Positions 55,908 through 64,000 of a stretch of DNA of 64,000 bases are shown here, piece by piece; the first letter of the stretch is position 1; each line of letters begins with the position of its first letter. The DNA comes from Bacillus sp. SD088 (GTDB lineage Bacteria; Bacillota; Bacilli; Bacillales; Bacillaceae_C): assembly GCF_017355205.1 (NCBI RefSeq), contig NZ_JADIJK010000022.1, positions 1 to 64,000 on the forward strand, given 5' to 3'. A model generated the notes under the pieces. The model saw only the letters and a program-made list of their open reading frames with translations, had not been told where the DNA came from and did no database searches. A program made the position numbers and the translations under genes.

Positions 55908-56449
55908 AACTCAGTTGAAACATTCTCTAATTTATATAAAACATGCCTTCCTAATGGATGATCGATTTCAAGTTTTGGATGATTAAATTCTTTTACTTTT
56001 CTCATACCAATTCTTTGCATAACCTTCTCCGAATCCTTATTTAGCAATGCCGTAAATGAATAAACCTCCGGTAGCTGCAAAGTGTGAAAGGCATAGTTCA
56101 GACAGGCCTTCGCACCTTCCATCGCATATCCCTTCTTCCAAAACGGAGAATTTAATCTCCAACCAATCTCAGTTGAACCATGGAAGTCGGTATCCATCTT
56201 GATCGTCAATAAACCAATAAAACCGAGAAATTCCCTCGTCTCCTTTAACTCAAGCGCCCATATTCCATATCCCTTTTCTTGAAAATGACTTTCGAACCTT
56301 TCTACCAATTGATCCGATTCCTCTCTTGTTATCGTGCTAGGGAAATAGCGCATCACCTGCAAATCCGCATTCATATGGGCAAATGGAATTTTATCTGCCT
56401 CTTGCCATCTTCTGAAACCTAATCTTTCTGATTCAAAGGTATATTCCAT
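55904..56449 (-). CDS. GNAT acetyltransferase (RimJ/RimL-like)
   Basis: A 181-residue protein of the GNAT fold. The N-terminal ESERLGFRRWQEADKIPFA is followed by the acetyl-CoA region IGWRLNSPFWKKGYAMEGAKACLNYAF and the C-terminal SEKVMQRIGMRK. Could acetylate a protein N terminus or a small molecule. Start at ATG 56449 after GGAG; the stop overlaps the repeat element edge. Its insertion between rplI and dnaC is unusual. Confidence 0.85.
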   Translation of the reverse strand: MEYTFESERLGFRRWQEADKIPFAHMNADLQVMRYFPSTITREESDQLVERFESHFQEKGYGIWALELKETREFLGFIGLLTIKMDTDFHGSTEIGWRLNSPFWKKGYAMEGAKACLNYAFHTLQLPEVYSFTALLNKDSEKVMQRIGMRKVKEFNHPKLEIDHPLGRHVLYKLENVSTEL

Positions 56450-56477
56450 TTGCAATCTCCTGCCTTTGGAGCGACAA

Positions 56478-56505
56478 AACCGCCTCAATGGGCCTTGAGG
56501 CGGTT
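56478..56505. terminator. Terminator of rplI
   Basis: AACCGCCTCAA and TTGAGGCGGTT form a perfect 11-bp GC-rich stem with T and A runs on either side, just downstream of the rplI stop; it probably works in both directions. Confidence 0.9.
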
Positions 56506-56517
56506 TTTCACGTAATT

Positions 56518-56967
56518 TTACTTTTCTTCTGAAACATGCACATCTAATGTGGCGGTCACATCTTGATGAAGCTTAACCTCAACTTTTGTAACACCCAATG
56601 AACGAATAGCATCTTCCAATAAAATTTTCCGTTTATCTACTTTAATATTATGCGTTTTTTTCAATTCAGCCGCAATTTGCTTGCTTGTGATGGAGCCAAA
56701 TAGACGGCCTCCTTCACCTGATTTTGCTGTAAGCTCCACAGTTAACTCTTCCATTTTCGCCTTTAGCTGTTTCGCTTCCTCTAATTCTTGCTGAGCTTCT
56801 TTTTGTTCCTTTTTCTTTTGATTGTCTAGTGACTTCATATTTCCAGAAGTGGCCTCAGTAGCATAGCCATTTTTTATAAGGAAATTATGTGCATAGCCAT
56901 CGGCGACATTTTTAACCTCGCCCTTTTTCCCTTTTCCTTTTACATCTTTTAGAAAAATAACTTTCAT
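56518..56967 (-). CDS. rplI: Ribosomal protein bL9
   Basis: 149 residues, [20 protein letters not shown] and [17 protein letters not shown] in the N domain, long connecting helix, C domain with [14 protein letters not shown]. Normal length. Its ATG overlaps the gdpP stop by 4 bp. Confidence 0.98.
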   Translation of the reverse strand: MKVIFLKDVKGKGKKGEVKNVADGYAHNFLIKNGYATEATSGNMKSLDNQKKKEQKEAQQELEEAKQLKAKMEELTVELTAKSGEGGRLFGSITSKQIAAELKKTHNIKVDKRKILLEDAIRSLGVTKVEVKLHQDVTATLDVHVSEEK

Positions 56968-58937
56968 TCGTCTTGACTCCCTTCTAGATATTCATCAATG
57001 ACTTGTTTTAGTTTTAATTCGGCTTCTACAACCTCATATCCTTCTAATTGGACAGCGGCATTGGATAAATGTCCTCCGCCCCCTAAGGACTCCATGATGA
57101 TTTGCACATTGACTTCTCCTAAGGATCTTGCACTGATCCCAACAAGGCTTTCAGTCCGCTTAGAAATGACGAAAGAAGCTGTAACTTGATCCATCGATAG
57201 TAAAATATCCGCTGCTTGCGCGATGGTCACGGGGTTATAAATTTCATTTTCTTCCGCACTAGCGATAGCAATGCCGTCACGATATAACTCTGCTGTCTCA
57301 ATCAATTTAGACCGCTTAATATACGTATTTATATCTTCCTTCAGGAAGCTTTGTACCATCACGGTATCGGCTCCTTGGGTCCGCAAATATGATGCAGCAT
57401 CAAAGGTACGTGAACCAGTTCGAAGTGTAAAGCTCTTTGTATCAACAATAATACCAGATAATAGGGCTGTTGCTTCTAATGAATTTAATTTCTTCACTTT
57501 TGGTTGATATTCCAATAACTCTGTTACAAGCTCAGCTGTCGAGGAAGCATATGGTTCCATATAGACTAGCAAAGGCTTTTTAATAAAATCCTCGCTTCTG
57601 CGATGATGGTCCATAACCACAATTCGTTCGGTCTTCCCTAATAAACGCTCTTCAATCACAAGAGAAGGTTTATGTGTATCCACAACAACTAATAAAGTAT
57701 GATCTGTTATTAATTCCATTGCTTCATCTGGACTGATGAGCTTTGAATACAGATCAGGATAATCCTTCATTTTCTCAATCAGTCTTTGAACAGAAATATC
57801 AATATTGTCAAAATCAACGACGATATAGCCATCAATCTGATTCAATTCTGCCGTTTTTCGAATTCCGATCGAAGCACCAATGGCATCCATGTCAGGGAAT
57901 TTATGGCCCATGACAATCACTTGGTCACTTTCAACCATTAATTCCTTTAATGCATGGGAAATGACACGCGCTCGCACTCTTGTGCGTTTTTCCATCGGAT
58001 TGGTCTTGCCGCCATAAAACTTTACCTTACCATTTGGCAGCTTAATCGCAACTTGGTCTCCCCCTCGGCCTAACGCCAAATCTAGACTGGATTGTGCGAG
58101 TTCTCCTAATTCAGGAAGTGAGTAATCTCCTACGCCTATCCCAATACTTAATGTCAGAGGGACATTTTCCTTACCGGTTGTTTCCCTCACTGTATCTAAT
58201 ATGGAAAATTTACCTGTTTCCAACTCGCGAAAAATCTTTTCATTTAATAAGATCACAAACCGATCAGATGATGTTCTTTTTAAAAAGATTCCATGTTCTA
58301 ATGCCCAATCATTTATTAATGATGTAATAAGGTTACTTAAACCACTCCGAGCCTGGTCATCCATTCCTTGAGTCGCATCATCATAATTATCCATTACAAT
58401 GACTCCGATGATATCTTTATCCTCCGCATACTGTCTTGCTAAAGCCATTTGTTCCGTCACATCAAAGAAGTAAAGTAATTTTTCTTCATGTTTCATCACG
58501 ACACGGAATTTCTGATGACGAATCGTCACAATATCGCTCTCAATATCTTGCTTAATTAATGGAATAAGCTGCTCCCCTACTTCATATAAGGAACGACCTA
58601 TAAGAGAAGTCTCATTAAAACAGGAGGCCATATAAGAATTGGACCACTCAATATAATAATCATCGTTAATGAGTATGATCCCAATTGGCATTTCTAACAA
58701 GGCTTCCTCTCCAACCTTTTTCACTCGATAAGAAAGGGTTTTGACATATTCCTCTCTTGCCTTCACCATCTTATTTTCCCAGAAGACAGCAAGCAAAAAC
58801 AAGGCCAAGAGCATAAAAGCACCCGCTAGCGCAACCCATATGTTCGTCAAGCCAATATAAATAAGCAAAACAACTGCCACGGCCATGATGCCATATAGTG
58901 GATATAGCGATTTGCGCTCCTTTAAATAAAAAGGCAT
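56964..58937 (-). CDS. gdpP: Cyclic-di-AMP phosphodiesterase GdpP (YybT)
   Basis: 657 residues: two N-terminal TM segments, a PAS-like haem-binding domain, a degenerate GGDEF domain ([12 protein letters not shown]), then DHH with [17 protein letters not shown] and [12 protein letters not shown], and DHHA1 with [12 protein letters not shown]. It degrades c-di-AMP and so affects wall and potassium control. Between yybS and rplI as in relatives. Confidence 0.96.
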   Translation of the reverse strand: MPFYLKERKSLYPLYGIMAVAVVLLIYIGLTNIWVALAGAFMLLALFLLAVFWENKMVKAREEYVKTLSYRVKKVGEEALLEMPIGIILINDDYYIEWSNSYMASCFNETSLIGRSLYEVGEQLIPLIKQDIESDIVTIRHQKFRVVMKHEEKLLYFFDVTEQMALARQYAEDKDIIGVIVMDNYDDATQGMDDQARSGLSNLITSLINDWALEHGIFLKRTSSDRFVILLNEKIFRELETGKFSILDTVRETTGKENVPLTLSIGIGVGDYSLPELGELAQSSLDLALGRGGDQVAIKLPNGKVKFYGGKTNPMEKRTRVRARVISHALKELMVESDQVIVMGHKFPDMDAIGASIGIRKTAELNQIDGYIVVDFDNIDISVQRLIEKMKDYPDLYSKLISPDEAMELITDHTLLVVVDTHKPSLVIEERLLGKTERIVVMDHHRRSEDFIKKPLLVYMEPYASSTAELVTELLEYQPKVKKLNSLEATALLSGIIVDTKSFTLRTGSRTFDAASYLRTQGADTVMVQSFLKEDINTYIKRSKLIETAELYRDGIAIASAEENEIYNPVTIAQAADILLSMDQVTASFVISKRTESLVGISARSLGEVNVQIIMESLGGGGHLSNAAVQLEGYEVVEAELKLKQVIDEYLEGSQDE

Positions 58938-58965
58938 CCCTTCAGCTCCTTTAAAAAACTTGTTC

Positions 58966-59907
58966 CTACACTTTAGTATTCATACGCTGCCGCAAACTAA
59001 AACCTATATCAATTATACCTAACACACTTACAATTGAAAGCAAAAACGGTAAGAAAATCGTGGCAACAACCACCAAAATCGGTATGACTATCACCCATCT
59101 TTTCATATGGGCATAGTAAAAAACAAAAGATAATCCCTGAATCACTAATAAGAATTGAAGCAAAAAGGTTGCATTCAAAATCACCATTTGAAAGTACGAA
59201 TTAGTGTCATCTGTAATGAACATCGAGCACAATAGGACAATTAAGTATATCCATACCATTGCTTTAGAGAAAGTTACATTACGAAAAGGACGAAATTTCG
59301 GAACTTGCACCTTTAAGCGCTTAACAATGGGAAAGTTCACAGCGATCAAAATCAGAACAGTAATAAACGCCCCACCAGCTAATATAGTAGGAGCCATTGA
59401 ACCAATTAGATTCCCCATCCCCAATAACTGTTCCCTTAATTCTGTCGTTGGCGTTTGTCCCAAAGCTGTTAAGGTATCCATGTATTGATTCACAGTATTC
59501 TTAAACATTTGTTGATATTCATCAATGAAGTCTAATTGGAAGAATACCTTTGCTGCAACAAATACTAATAACAAACTAAACAAAAATCCTATGCTAGAAG
59601 CAATATAAATATTCCCTTTCTTCTCATTCTTCTGTATGCCATATCCCATTATTAATCCTGTAATCCCATATAAAATTGTAATGGTTACACCTAGAACGGA
59701 TCCTATAAAGAAGGAAAGAATGAAAGCAAGAACAAAAAAAAGAAGCGAATATTTCGTTGGATGCTTAGCAGCATATAAAAGAAACGGCAAAACAAAAAAC
59801 AATTGAAATAGAATTGCCGAAAATGGCACATAAATGGCTATTCCAAGCATAATCGAGAAAATCGCTAACAACATAGCCCCTTCTGTTATCATACGGGCAT
59901 TTCCCAC
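58966..59907 (-). CDS. yybS: YybS-family membrane protein (DUF2232)
   Basis: 313 residues with about eight hydrophobic segments; begins MGNARMITEGAMLLAIFSIM. The DUF2232 family may include ECF-transporter-S-like folds but its role is unknown. Stands 28 bp before gdpP and is the first gene of that operon. Confidence 0.9.
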   Translation of the reverse strand: MGNARMITEGAMLLAIFSIMLGIAIYVPFSAILFQLFFVLPFLLYAAKHPTKYSLLFFVLAFILSFFIGSVLGVTITILYGITGLIMGYGIQKNEKKGNIYIASSIGFLFSLLLVFVAAKVFFQLDFIDEYQQMFKNTVNQYMDTLTALGQTPTTELREQLLGMGNLIGSMAPTILAGGAFITVLILIAVNFPIVKRLKVQVPKFRPFRNVTFSKAMVWIYLIVLLCSMFITDDTNSYFQMVILNATFLLQFLLVIQGLSFVFYYAHMKRWVIVIPILVVVATIFLPFLLSIVSVLGIIDIGFSLRQRMNTKV

Positions 59908-60142
59908 TTTGTCACCCCTCTTAATTCATATACCCTTCTATTTTACCGATGATTGCCATAACCTTCAACCTTGCCACCCTAGATTTAAAAAGAAATGAAG
60001 ATCGACTTTCCGAAGGGATGTGAATGCGCTATCAATATTTACTCCACTATTATCGTTCTGCATATTCTTTAAAACAGTGATTTCAAAGAAAAGTATCCCT
60101 CTTTTAAGGTTTCCATAAGAAACACTAATTAATATCCATTAA

Positions 60143-60362
60143 GAAAAGCGCAAGGCGCCCGCCTATCGTCGACAAGCAAATGTCCTGAACCTAGAAAGGG
60201 TGTATTTTCCCTTTATAGGTTCAGGGTTATTTCATGGAACATCGGCTAAGTTCGCGACGTCCTGTCGCTCGTCTGCACTAGTACATCCTGTACGTCGCAA
60301 CGCCGATGGGCTCGCTCCTGCGAGCCTCGAGCCGATGGCGCCTGAAGCTGGACAACAACTGC
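60143..60362. repeat. Intergenic hairpin element, copy 2
   Basis: Begins AAAAGCGCAAGGCGCC, contains GACAAGCAAATGTCCTGAACC paired with GGTTCAGGGTTATTT, and ends GGCGCCTGAAGCTGG. It has an additional GC-rich insert (about 60238-60345) with its own palindromes (CATCGGCT and GCCGATG). It lies between yybS and rpsR. The neighbouring stretch 59908-60142 shows no gene. Confidence 0.75.
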
Positions 60363-60416
60363 CCAGCCTTGAAGCAATCTTAAGAAAAATTTTATACTTT
60401 CTTATCTTTTTAAAAA

Positions 60417-60455
60417 TAAAAAGAGCAGAAGGTTTTACCCTTACTGCCCTTTTAC
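60417..60455 (-). terminator. Terminator of rpsF-ssb-rpsR
   Basis: On the minus strand AAAGGGCAG..AAGG pairs with CCTT..CTGCTCTTTTT just after the rpsR stop, followed by T-rich sequence. Confidence 0.8.
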
Positions 60456-60463
60456 TTCTATCA

Positions 60464-60760
<297 letters not shown>

Positions 60761-60791
60761 TTAAATGTATTTCATTTCATCGAATCAAGCT

Positions 60792-61310
60792 CTAAAACGG
60801 TAGATCATCATCCGAAATATCGATAGGTTCTCCATCATTTGAGAACGGATCATCATTGGATCGAGTAAAATTCTGGTTGTTACTCTGGTTAATGCGCTGA
60901 CCCTGATTTGAACCATGAGAATAATTGGAGTTTCCCTGATCTCCTCCAAATTGGTTCCCACCAAAATCCCCTCTCCGGTCCGATGTTGAACTTTTAGGTT
61001 CAAGAAATTGCACATTGTCTGCTACAACTTCAGTGATATATACGCGTTTACCATCTTGTCCTTCAAAATTACGTGTTTGAATTCGCCCGTCTACACCAGC
61101 CAAGCTTCCCTTTTTCAAGAAATTAGCTGCATTTTCAGCTTGGCGACGCCATGTCACGCATTGAACAAAGTCAGCTTCCCGCTCACCTTGTTGGTTCGTA
61201 AAAGTACGGTTAACAGCTAGAGTAAATGTTGCAACGGCAACTCCATTGGGAGTATATCGCAAATCCGGATCCTTCGTTAAACGACCTACTAAGACAACTC
61301 GGTTCATCAT
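60792..61310 (-). CDS. ssb: Single-stranded DNA-binding protein SsbA
   Basis: 172 residues: OB fold starting [20 protein letters not shown], a Gly/Asn/Gln-rich linker, and the conserved acidic tip DISDDDLPF that binds partner proteins. Start at ATG 61310 in line with other Ssb proteins. The 62-bp gap to rpsF holds a parS site. Confidence 0.97.
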   Translation of the reverse strand: MMNRVVLVGRLTKDPDLRYTPNGVAVATFTLAVNRTFTNQQGEREADFVQCVTWRRQAENAANFLKKGSLAGVDGRIQTRNFEGQDGKRVYITEVVADNVQFLEPKSSTSDRRGDFGGNQFGGDQGNSNYSHGSNQGQRINQSNNQNFTRSNDDPFSNDGEPIDISDDDLPF

Positions 61311-61350
61311 CAGAATCAACCTCTTCCCGATTTACTTCTCTTTTTTTATA

Positions 61351-61366
61351 AATGTTCCACGTGAAA
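61351..61366. promoter_or_regulatory. parS site between rpsF and ssb
   Basis: TGTTCCACGTGAAACA, an exact Bacillus parS sequence, sits in the short gap between the rpsF stop and the ssb start, where transcription passes through it. Confidence 0.9.
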
Positions 61367-61371
61367 CATTT

Positions 61372-61659
61372 TTATTTTTCATCTTTAACAACAATATGGC
61401 GAATGATATCACCGTTGATCTTCGCAAGTCGTTCAAATTCCTGAACAGCTTCAGGATTAGCATTTGCATGGATTAAGTGGTAAAGTCCTTCACGGAACTC
61501 CTCAATCTCATATGCAAGACGACGCTTGCCCCAATCTTTTGAATCGATGATTTCCGCACCATTTGAAGTAAGAACGCCATCAAAACGCTCAACAAGAGCC
61601 TTTTTAGCCTCTTCTTCAATATTCGGACGGATAATGTACATAATTTCGTACTTTTTCAT
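61372..61659 (-). CDS. rpsF: Ribosomal protein bS6
   Basis: 95 residues, [20 protein letters not shown] to [12 protein letters not shown]. Normal length. First gene of rpsF-ssb-rpsR; AGGGAGGTGAC ribosome site. In many bacteria the leader carries an S6:S18 autoregulatory motif; I could not confirm one here. Confidence 0.98.
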   Translation of the reverse strand: MKKYEIMYIIRPNIEEEAKKALVERFDGVLTSNGAEIIDSKDWGKRRLAYEIEEFREGLYHLIHANANPEAVQEFERLAKINGDIIRHIVVKDEK

Positions 61660-61699
61660 CGTATAGTCACCTCCCTATGGTCTATGCGGCTCTTTTATC

Positions 61700-61886
61700 T
61701 GAAAAGCGGAAGCGTCTTGGTAGGATAAACGGCTAAAGACACGACGGCCTGTCGCAACATCGTTTTGACCTACGTCCTGTAGTCCTCCGTCAAGCAAATG
61801 TTCTTTCAACAAGGAAGTCTGTTTTTTGACTTCATTGGTGGAAGGTTATTTGCCCTCGATGGGCTAAGCGCTGCAGCTAATCTATG
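61700..61886. repeat. Intergenic hairpin element, copy 3
   Basis: Begins AAAAGCGGAAGCGTC, contains GTCAAGCAAATGTTC paired around GTCTG...GACTTC with GAAGGTTATTTGCCCTCGA, and ends AGCGCTGCAGCTAA. Related to the copies at 43938 and 60143. It lies in the rpsF upstream region, so it may be transcribed or affect the promoter. Confidence 0.7.
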
Positions 61887-61980
61887 ATAAAGAGCAAGGA
61901 GCAATTTGCATTACTCACAATAATTTATTCTATCACAATGGCGGACAGGTTGCAATATCCCCAGCCACAACCAATAAAAA

Positions 61981-62021
61981 AATCCGAATGAAGAAACATG
62001 ATCATGTTCTTCACTCGAATT
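61981..62021 (-). terminator. Terminator of the PAP2 gene
   Basis: A 20-bp imperfect stem (AATCCGAATGAAGAAACATG with its complement) followed by T7 on the minus strand, about 35 bp after the PAP2 stop. Confidence 0.8.
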
Positions 62022-62056
62022 TTATGTAGCATTGAATGAATAATAACTCACTAATT

Positions 62057-62665
62057 TTACTTTTTCATTGTAAATTCATGGTCCCTTTTCCCAAATAATT
62101 TTTCCTCAATTCGATTATAGATTCCAATGATCCAATTAAAAATAGGTTCTAAATATCGACTCAAGGACATAATGATCATCGTGACAAGCAAAGCAATCAC
62201 TGCACCTGCTAGTACATCTGTTGGGTAATGGACACCGATGTACAGTCGGGAAATTGCCATAAAGACAGCCATAAATAGCAGAATACTCCCCCACCTTTTC
62301 TGCCTCCAAAACAAGGCAATCGCTAATGCAAAAGCACCACCTGAATGATTACTTGGAAATGAAGGATCGGTCTCTAATTTATCGCTTAAAAAATTCACAT
62401 CATGATTCACAAATGGTCGTGGCCTAAAATACATCCATTCAATTATTTTATTGACGCCAAGTGTGAAAATCGCAATCGTAAAAGCAAATAAAACAATTTG
62501 TCGATTTGTATTTTTATTTTTTGTTGGTACAAACCATAGAAAGATAAAAACGAGTCCAAAAAGAATTGGTCCAAATTTAGAAAAGTAAATAATGAACTGA
62601 TCTAACCAATGACTTTGACCAGCAAGCTGATTGACTAATTTAAACAACTGATAATCGATATTCAT
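62057..62665 (-). CDS. PAP2-family phosphatase (undecaprenyl-diphosphatase-like)
   Basis: 202 residues with six hydrophobic segments. The three PAP2 signatures are seen: KIIEWMYFRPRPF, PSNHSGGAFA and SRLYIGVHYPTDVLAG. Such membrane enzymes recycle undecaprenyl diphosphate (BcrC-like) or dephosphorylate lipids. Stands alone between terminators. Confidence 0.88.
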   Translation of the reverse strand: MNIDYQLFKLVNQLAGQSHWLDQFIIYFSKFGPILFGLVFIFLWFVPTKNKNTNRQIVLFAFTIAIFTLGVNKIIEWMYFRPRPFVNHDVNFLSDKLETDPSFPSNHSGGAFALAIALFWRQKRWGSILLFMAVFMAISRLYIGVHYPTDVLAGAVIALLVTMIIMSLSRYLEPIFNWIIGIYNRIEEKLFGKRDHEFTMKK

Positions 62666-62758
62666 GCTGTTCCCCTTCTCTAATAATCAAGAAATTTCTC
62701 ATTTTGATTTTCCATTATACCATAGTGAGAAAAGGCATTGGGCATTTTCCATAAAAAA

Positions 62759-62785
62759 ACTCGGTGAGTTTTATCCTCACCGAGT
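62759..62785. terminator. Terminator of the DUF378 gene
   Basis: ACTCGGTGAG and CTCACCGAGT form a perfect 10-bp stem with A and T runs on the two sides, 5 bp from the gene's stop. Confidence 0.85.
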
Positions 62786-62790
62786 CTTTG

Positions 62791-63114
62791 TTAAAATTCT
62801 TCTTCATCCTCGTTTTCGTACGCTTCTAAAGAGGGATTATATAATCGATCGACATCTGGTTCTTCTGCAAATTCTGTTGCAAAGTCAGTATTTCTAAAAG
62901 CTGACTCATTCCCCTCTACAGCATCTTCATCAAAGAAATAGACAATACTTCCAAGTCCCGCAAGGCCAACTAAAGTATAGACAATTCGGGAAAGACCTGC
63001 AGCCTGTCCACCAAAGATCGCAGCGACTAAATCAAACTGGAATAAACCAATTAGCCCCCAATTTATGGCTCCTATAATGACTAATGCTAGCGCAATCCGC
63101 TTTAACGTTGTCAT
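62791..63114 (-). CDS. DUF378-family membrane protein
   Basis: 107 residues. The DUF378 core has two TM segments: LKRIALALVIIGAINWGLIG and LSRIVYTLVGLAGLGSIVYF. A C-terminal ~40-residue acidic tail (YENEDEEEF) is longer than usual for the family. Function unknown. Confidence 0.88.
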   Translation of the reverse strand: MTTLKRIALALVIIGAINWGLIGLFQFDLVAAIFGGQAAGLSRIVYTLVGLAGLGSIVYFFDEDAVEGNESAFRNTDFATEFAEEPDVDRLYNPSLEAYENEDEEEF

Positions 63115-63238
63115 GTAAGCACACCTCTTTTATGCCAAATTGAATCAATTATTTGATTCCAGTTTATTATTTGTCTGGCGAGGTGGTTTTATACATAGAT
63201 ATTATCTCCTTGACTTTTCTTAGACAAAACGAAATTTA

Positions 63239-64000
63239 TTATTGTCCAGCAACGTCACGTTTGGCAAAGAATATCCATGATAACAATAGAAAGACGACAT
63301 AATACACAATCAAAATCGTTATAGAAAAGCCTAGAGACATTCCTTCTGCGATTGGCGATCCTCCATTTTCAAAATAAGGCTTCAAATTTGTATTTGAAAA
63401 CAGAATGTATTTAGACCAACTATACTTAGAGAAGAAGGCGACAATCGAGTTACCTGTGAACATAAGGAATACGGCTACTCCAATCGCCAATGTTCCGTTG
63501 CGGAAAACCGCCGAAATCATGAATGCAAAGGTCGCCATCATAACTAGATTGACGATTTTGAAACCATAGCCGGAAGCAATCTCTTTAATAACATTTAAAT
63601 GTGTAAAATCGGGATTATCAGAAAAGATGTCCGTTGGAACAATTATTTCGGGATTTAGTCCTTCCACCCCGAATATGAGCGCACCAATAATCCATGAGAA
63701 AATAAACACGAATAGTAATGTCAAAAGCGCAAACAATAACACCGATATATATTTAGACAACAGGATTTGCGTACGCGAAATAGGACGGATTAATAGCAGC
63801 TTAATCGTGCCCCATCTGAATTCCTGTGCAACAATTCCCGCTGCAACAATAATTGTAAATAGACTAACAAGCGAGAGAAGAAGTTCATTGTCCTTAACAA
63901 ATTGCCAAGCACCGTATTGGGTCGGCTGAATGTCATTTTCTAGGTAATAGTTATTCTTGGCCACCCTGCTCATGTCCGGTCCGACAATAAAGGCGTCTTC
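63239..64000 (-). CDS. ABC-2-type transporter permease, partial at window edge
   Basis: The reading frame is open to the right edge (upstream codons encode EDAFIVGPD before a Met), so the true start lies outside. The visible part has about five TM segments, including LLLSLVSLFTIIVAAGIVAQ with the following FRWGTIKLLLIRPISRTQIL, the conserved coupling motif of ABC-2 permeases. Ends WIFFAKRDVAGQ. The ATPase partner is probably further right. Substrate unknown. Confidence 0.8.
   Translation of the reverse strand, partial: EDAFIVGPDMSRVAKNNYYLENDIQPTQYGAWQFVKDNELLLSLVSLFTIIVAAGIVAQEFRWGTIKLLLIRPISRTQILLSKYISVLLFALLTLLFVFIFSWIIGALIFGVEGLNPEIIVPTDIFSDNPDFTHLNVIKEIASGYGFKIVNLVMMATFAFMISAVFRNGTLAIGVAVFLMFTGNSIVAFFSKYSWSKYILFSNTNLKPYFENGGSPIAEGMSLGFSITILIVYYVVFLLLSWIFFAKRDVAGQ

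Noticed and set aside
61660-61700. S6:S18 autoregulatory leader before rpsF
   Set aside because: Such leaders are known in many bacteria, but I could not pair a convincing structure with the CCG bulge here.

Overview
The window is an AT-rich chromosomal segment of a Bacillaceae member, probably from the Oceanobacillus/Virgibacillus side of the family (genus not settled). It comes from the left arm close to oriC. The right half carries the classic origin-proximal blocks walRKHIJ-htrA, rlmH, dnaC-rplI-gdpP-yybS and rpsR-ssb-rpsF, nearly all on the minus strand. Three parS-type sites and a cluster of DnaA boxes support this placement. Minus-strand transcription is co-directional with replication if oriC lies beyond the right edge.

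Layout. (1) 1-2.7 kb: an IS21-family element (istA, istB and a small broken third ORF). (2) 2.8-16.1 kb: a defence operon of the BREX type 3 kind. A BrxA-like protein, PglZ phosphatase, PglX methyltransferase, a DUF6079/BrxC ATPase and BrxF are co-directional, and upstream of them lies a DrmA/DrmB (DISARM-like, BrxHII-like) helicase pair. The helicase module is broken: drmA has lost its 5' part at an ISL3 element and drmB has an in-frame UGA. The core brxF-brxC-pglX-pglZ-brxA genes look intact and seem to have their own promoter. (3) 16.1-17.8 kb: the ISL3 element, itself frameshifted. (4) 18-21 kb: a small accessory block (SDR-type reductase, VOC protein, ECF sigma factor, fragment of a methyltransferase). 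(5) 21.2-28.7 kb: an eight-gene operon with a PRD regulator, an ascorbate-type PTS (IIA, IIB, IIC), a phosphotriesterase-family hydrolase, a creatininase-family hydrolase, a KDGP aldolase and a SIS sugar isomerase. It looks like a catabolic pathway for a PTS substrate that cannot be named from sequence. (6) 29-34.2 kb: cutC, then a second copy of the SDR-methyltransferase block and a run of decaying genes (deaminase, methyltransferases, an inversion-split dehydrogenase, a two-component system with a stop and a truncated regulator). (7) 34.3-43.5 kb: rlmH and htrA, separated by a TetR-MMPL-YhgE-like export module, a retropepsin-like pair, a CDF metal exporter, a DnaA-box cluster and a 53-residue CxxH/CxxC protein. 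(8) 44-51.3 kb: walJ, walI, walH, walK, walR and a LysM/M23 cell-wall hydrolase with a WalR-type box upstream. (9) 51.8-64 kb: helD, dnaC, a GNAT acetyltransferase, rplI, gdpP, yybS, rpsR, ssb, rpsF, a PAP2 phosphatase, a DUF378 protein and the 3' part of an ABC permease running off the right edge.

The most interesting items are the hybrid BREX-3/DISARM-like locus with precise lesions, the unassigned PTS pathway bracketed by direct duplications, the three parS sites plus DnaA-box cluster, and three copies of a long intergenic hairpin element. Assignments rest on reading motifs and gene context; no database search was possible.
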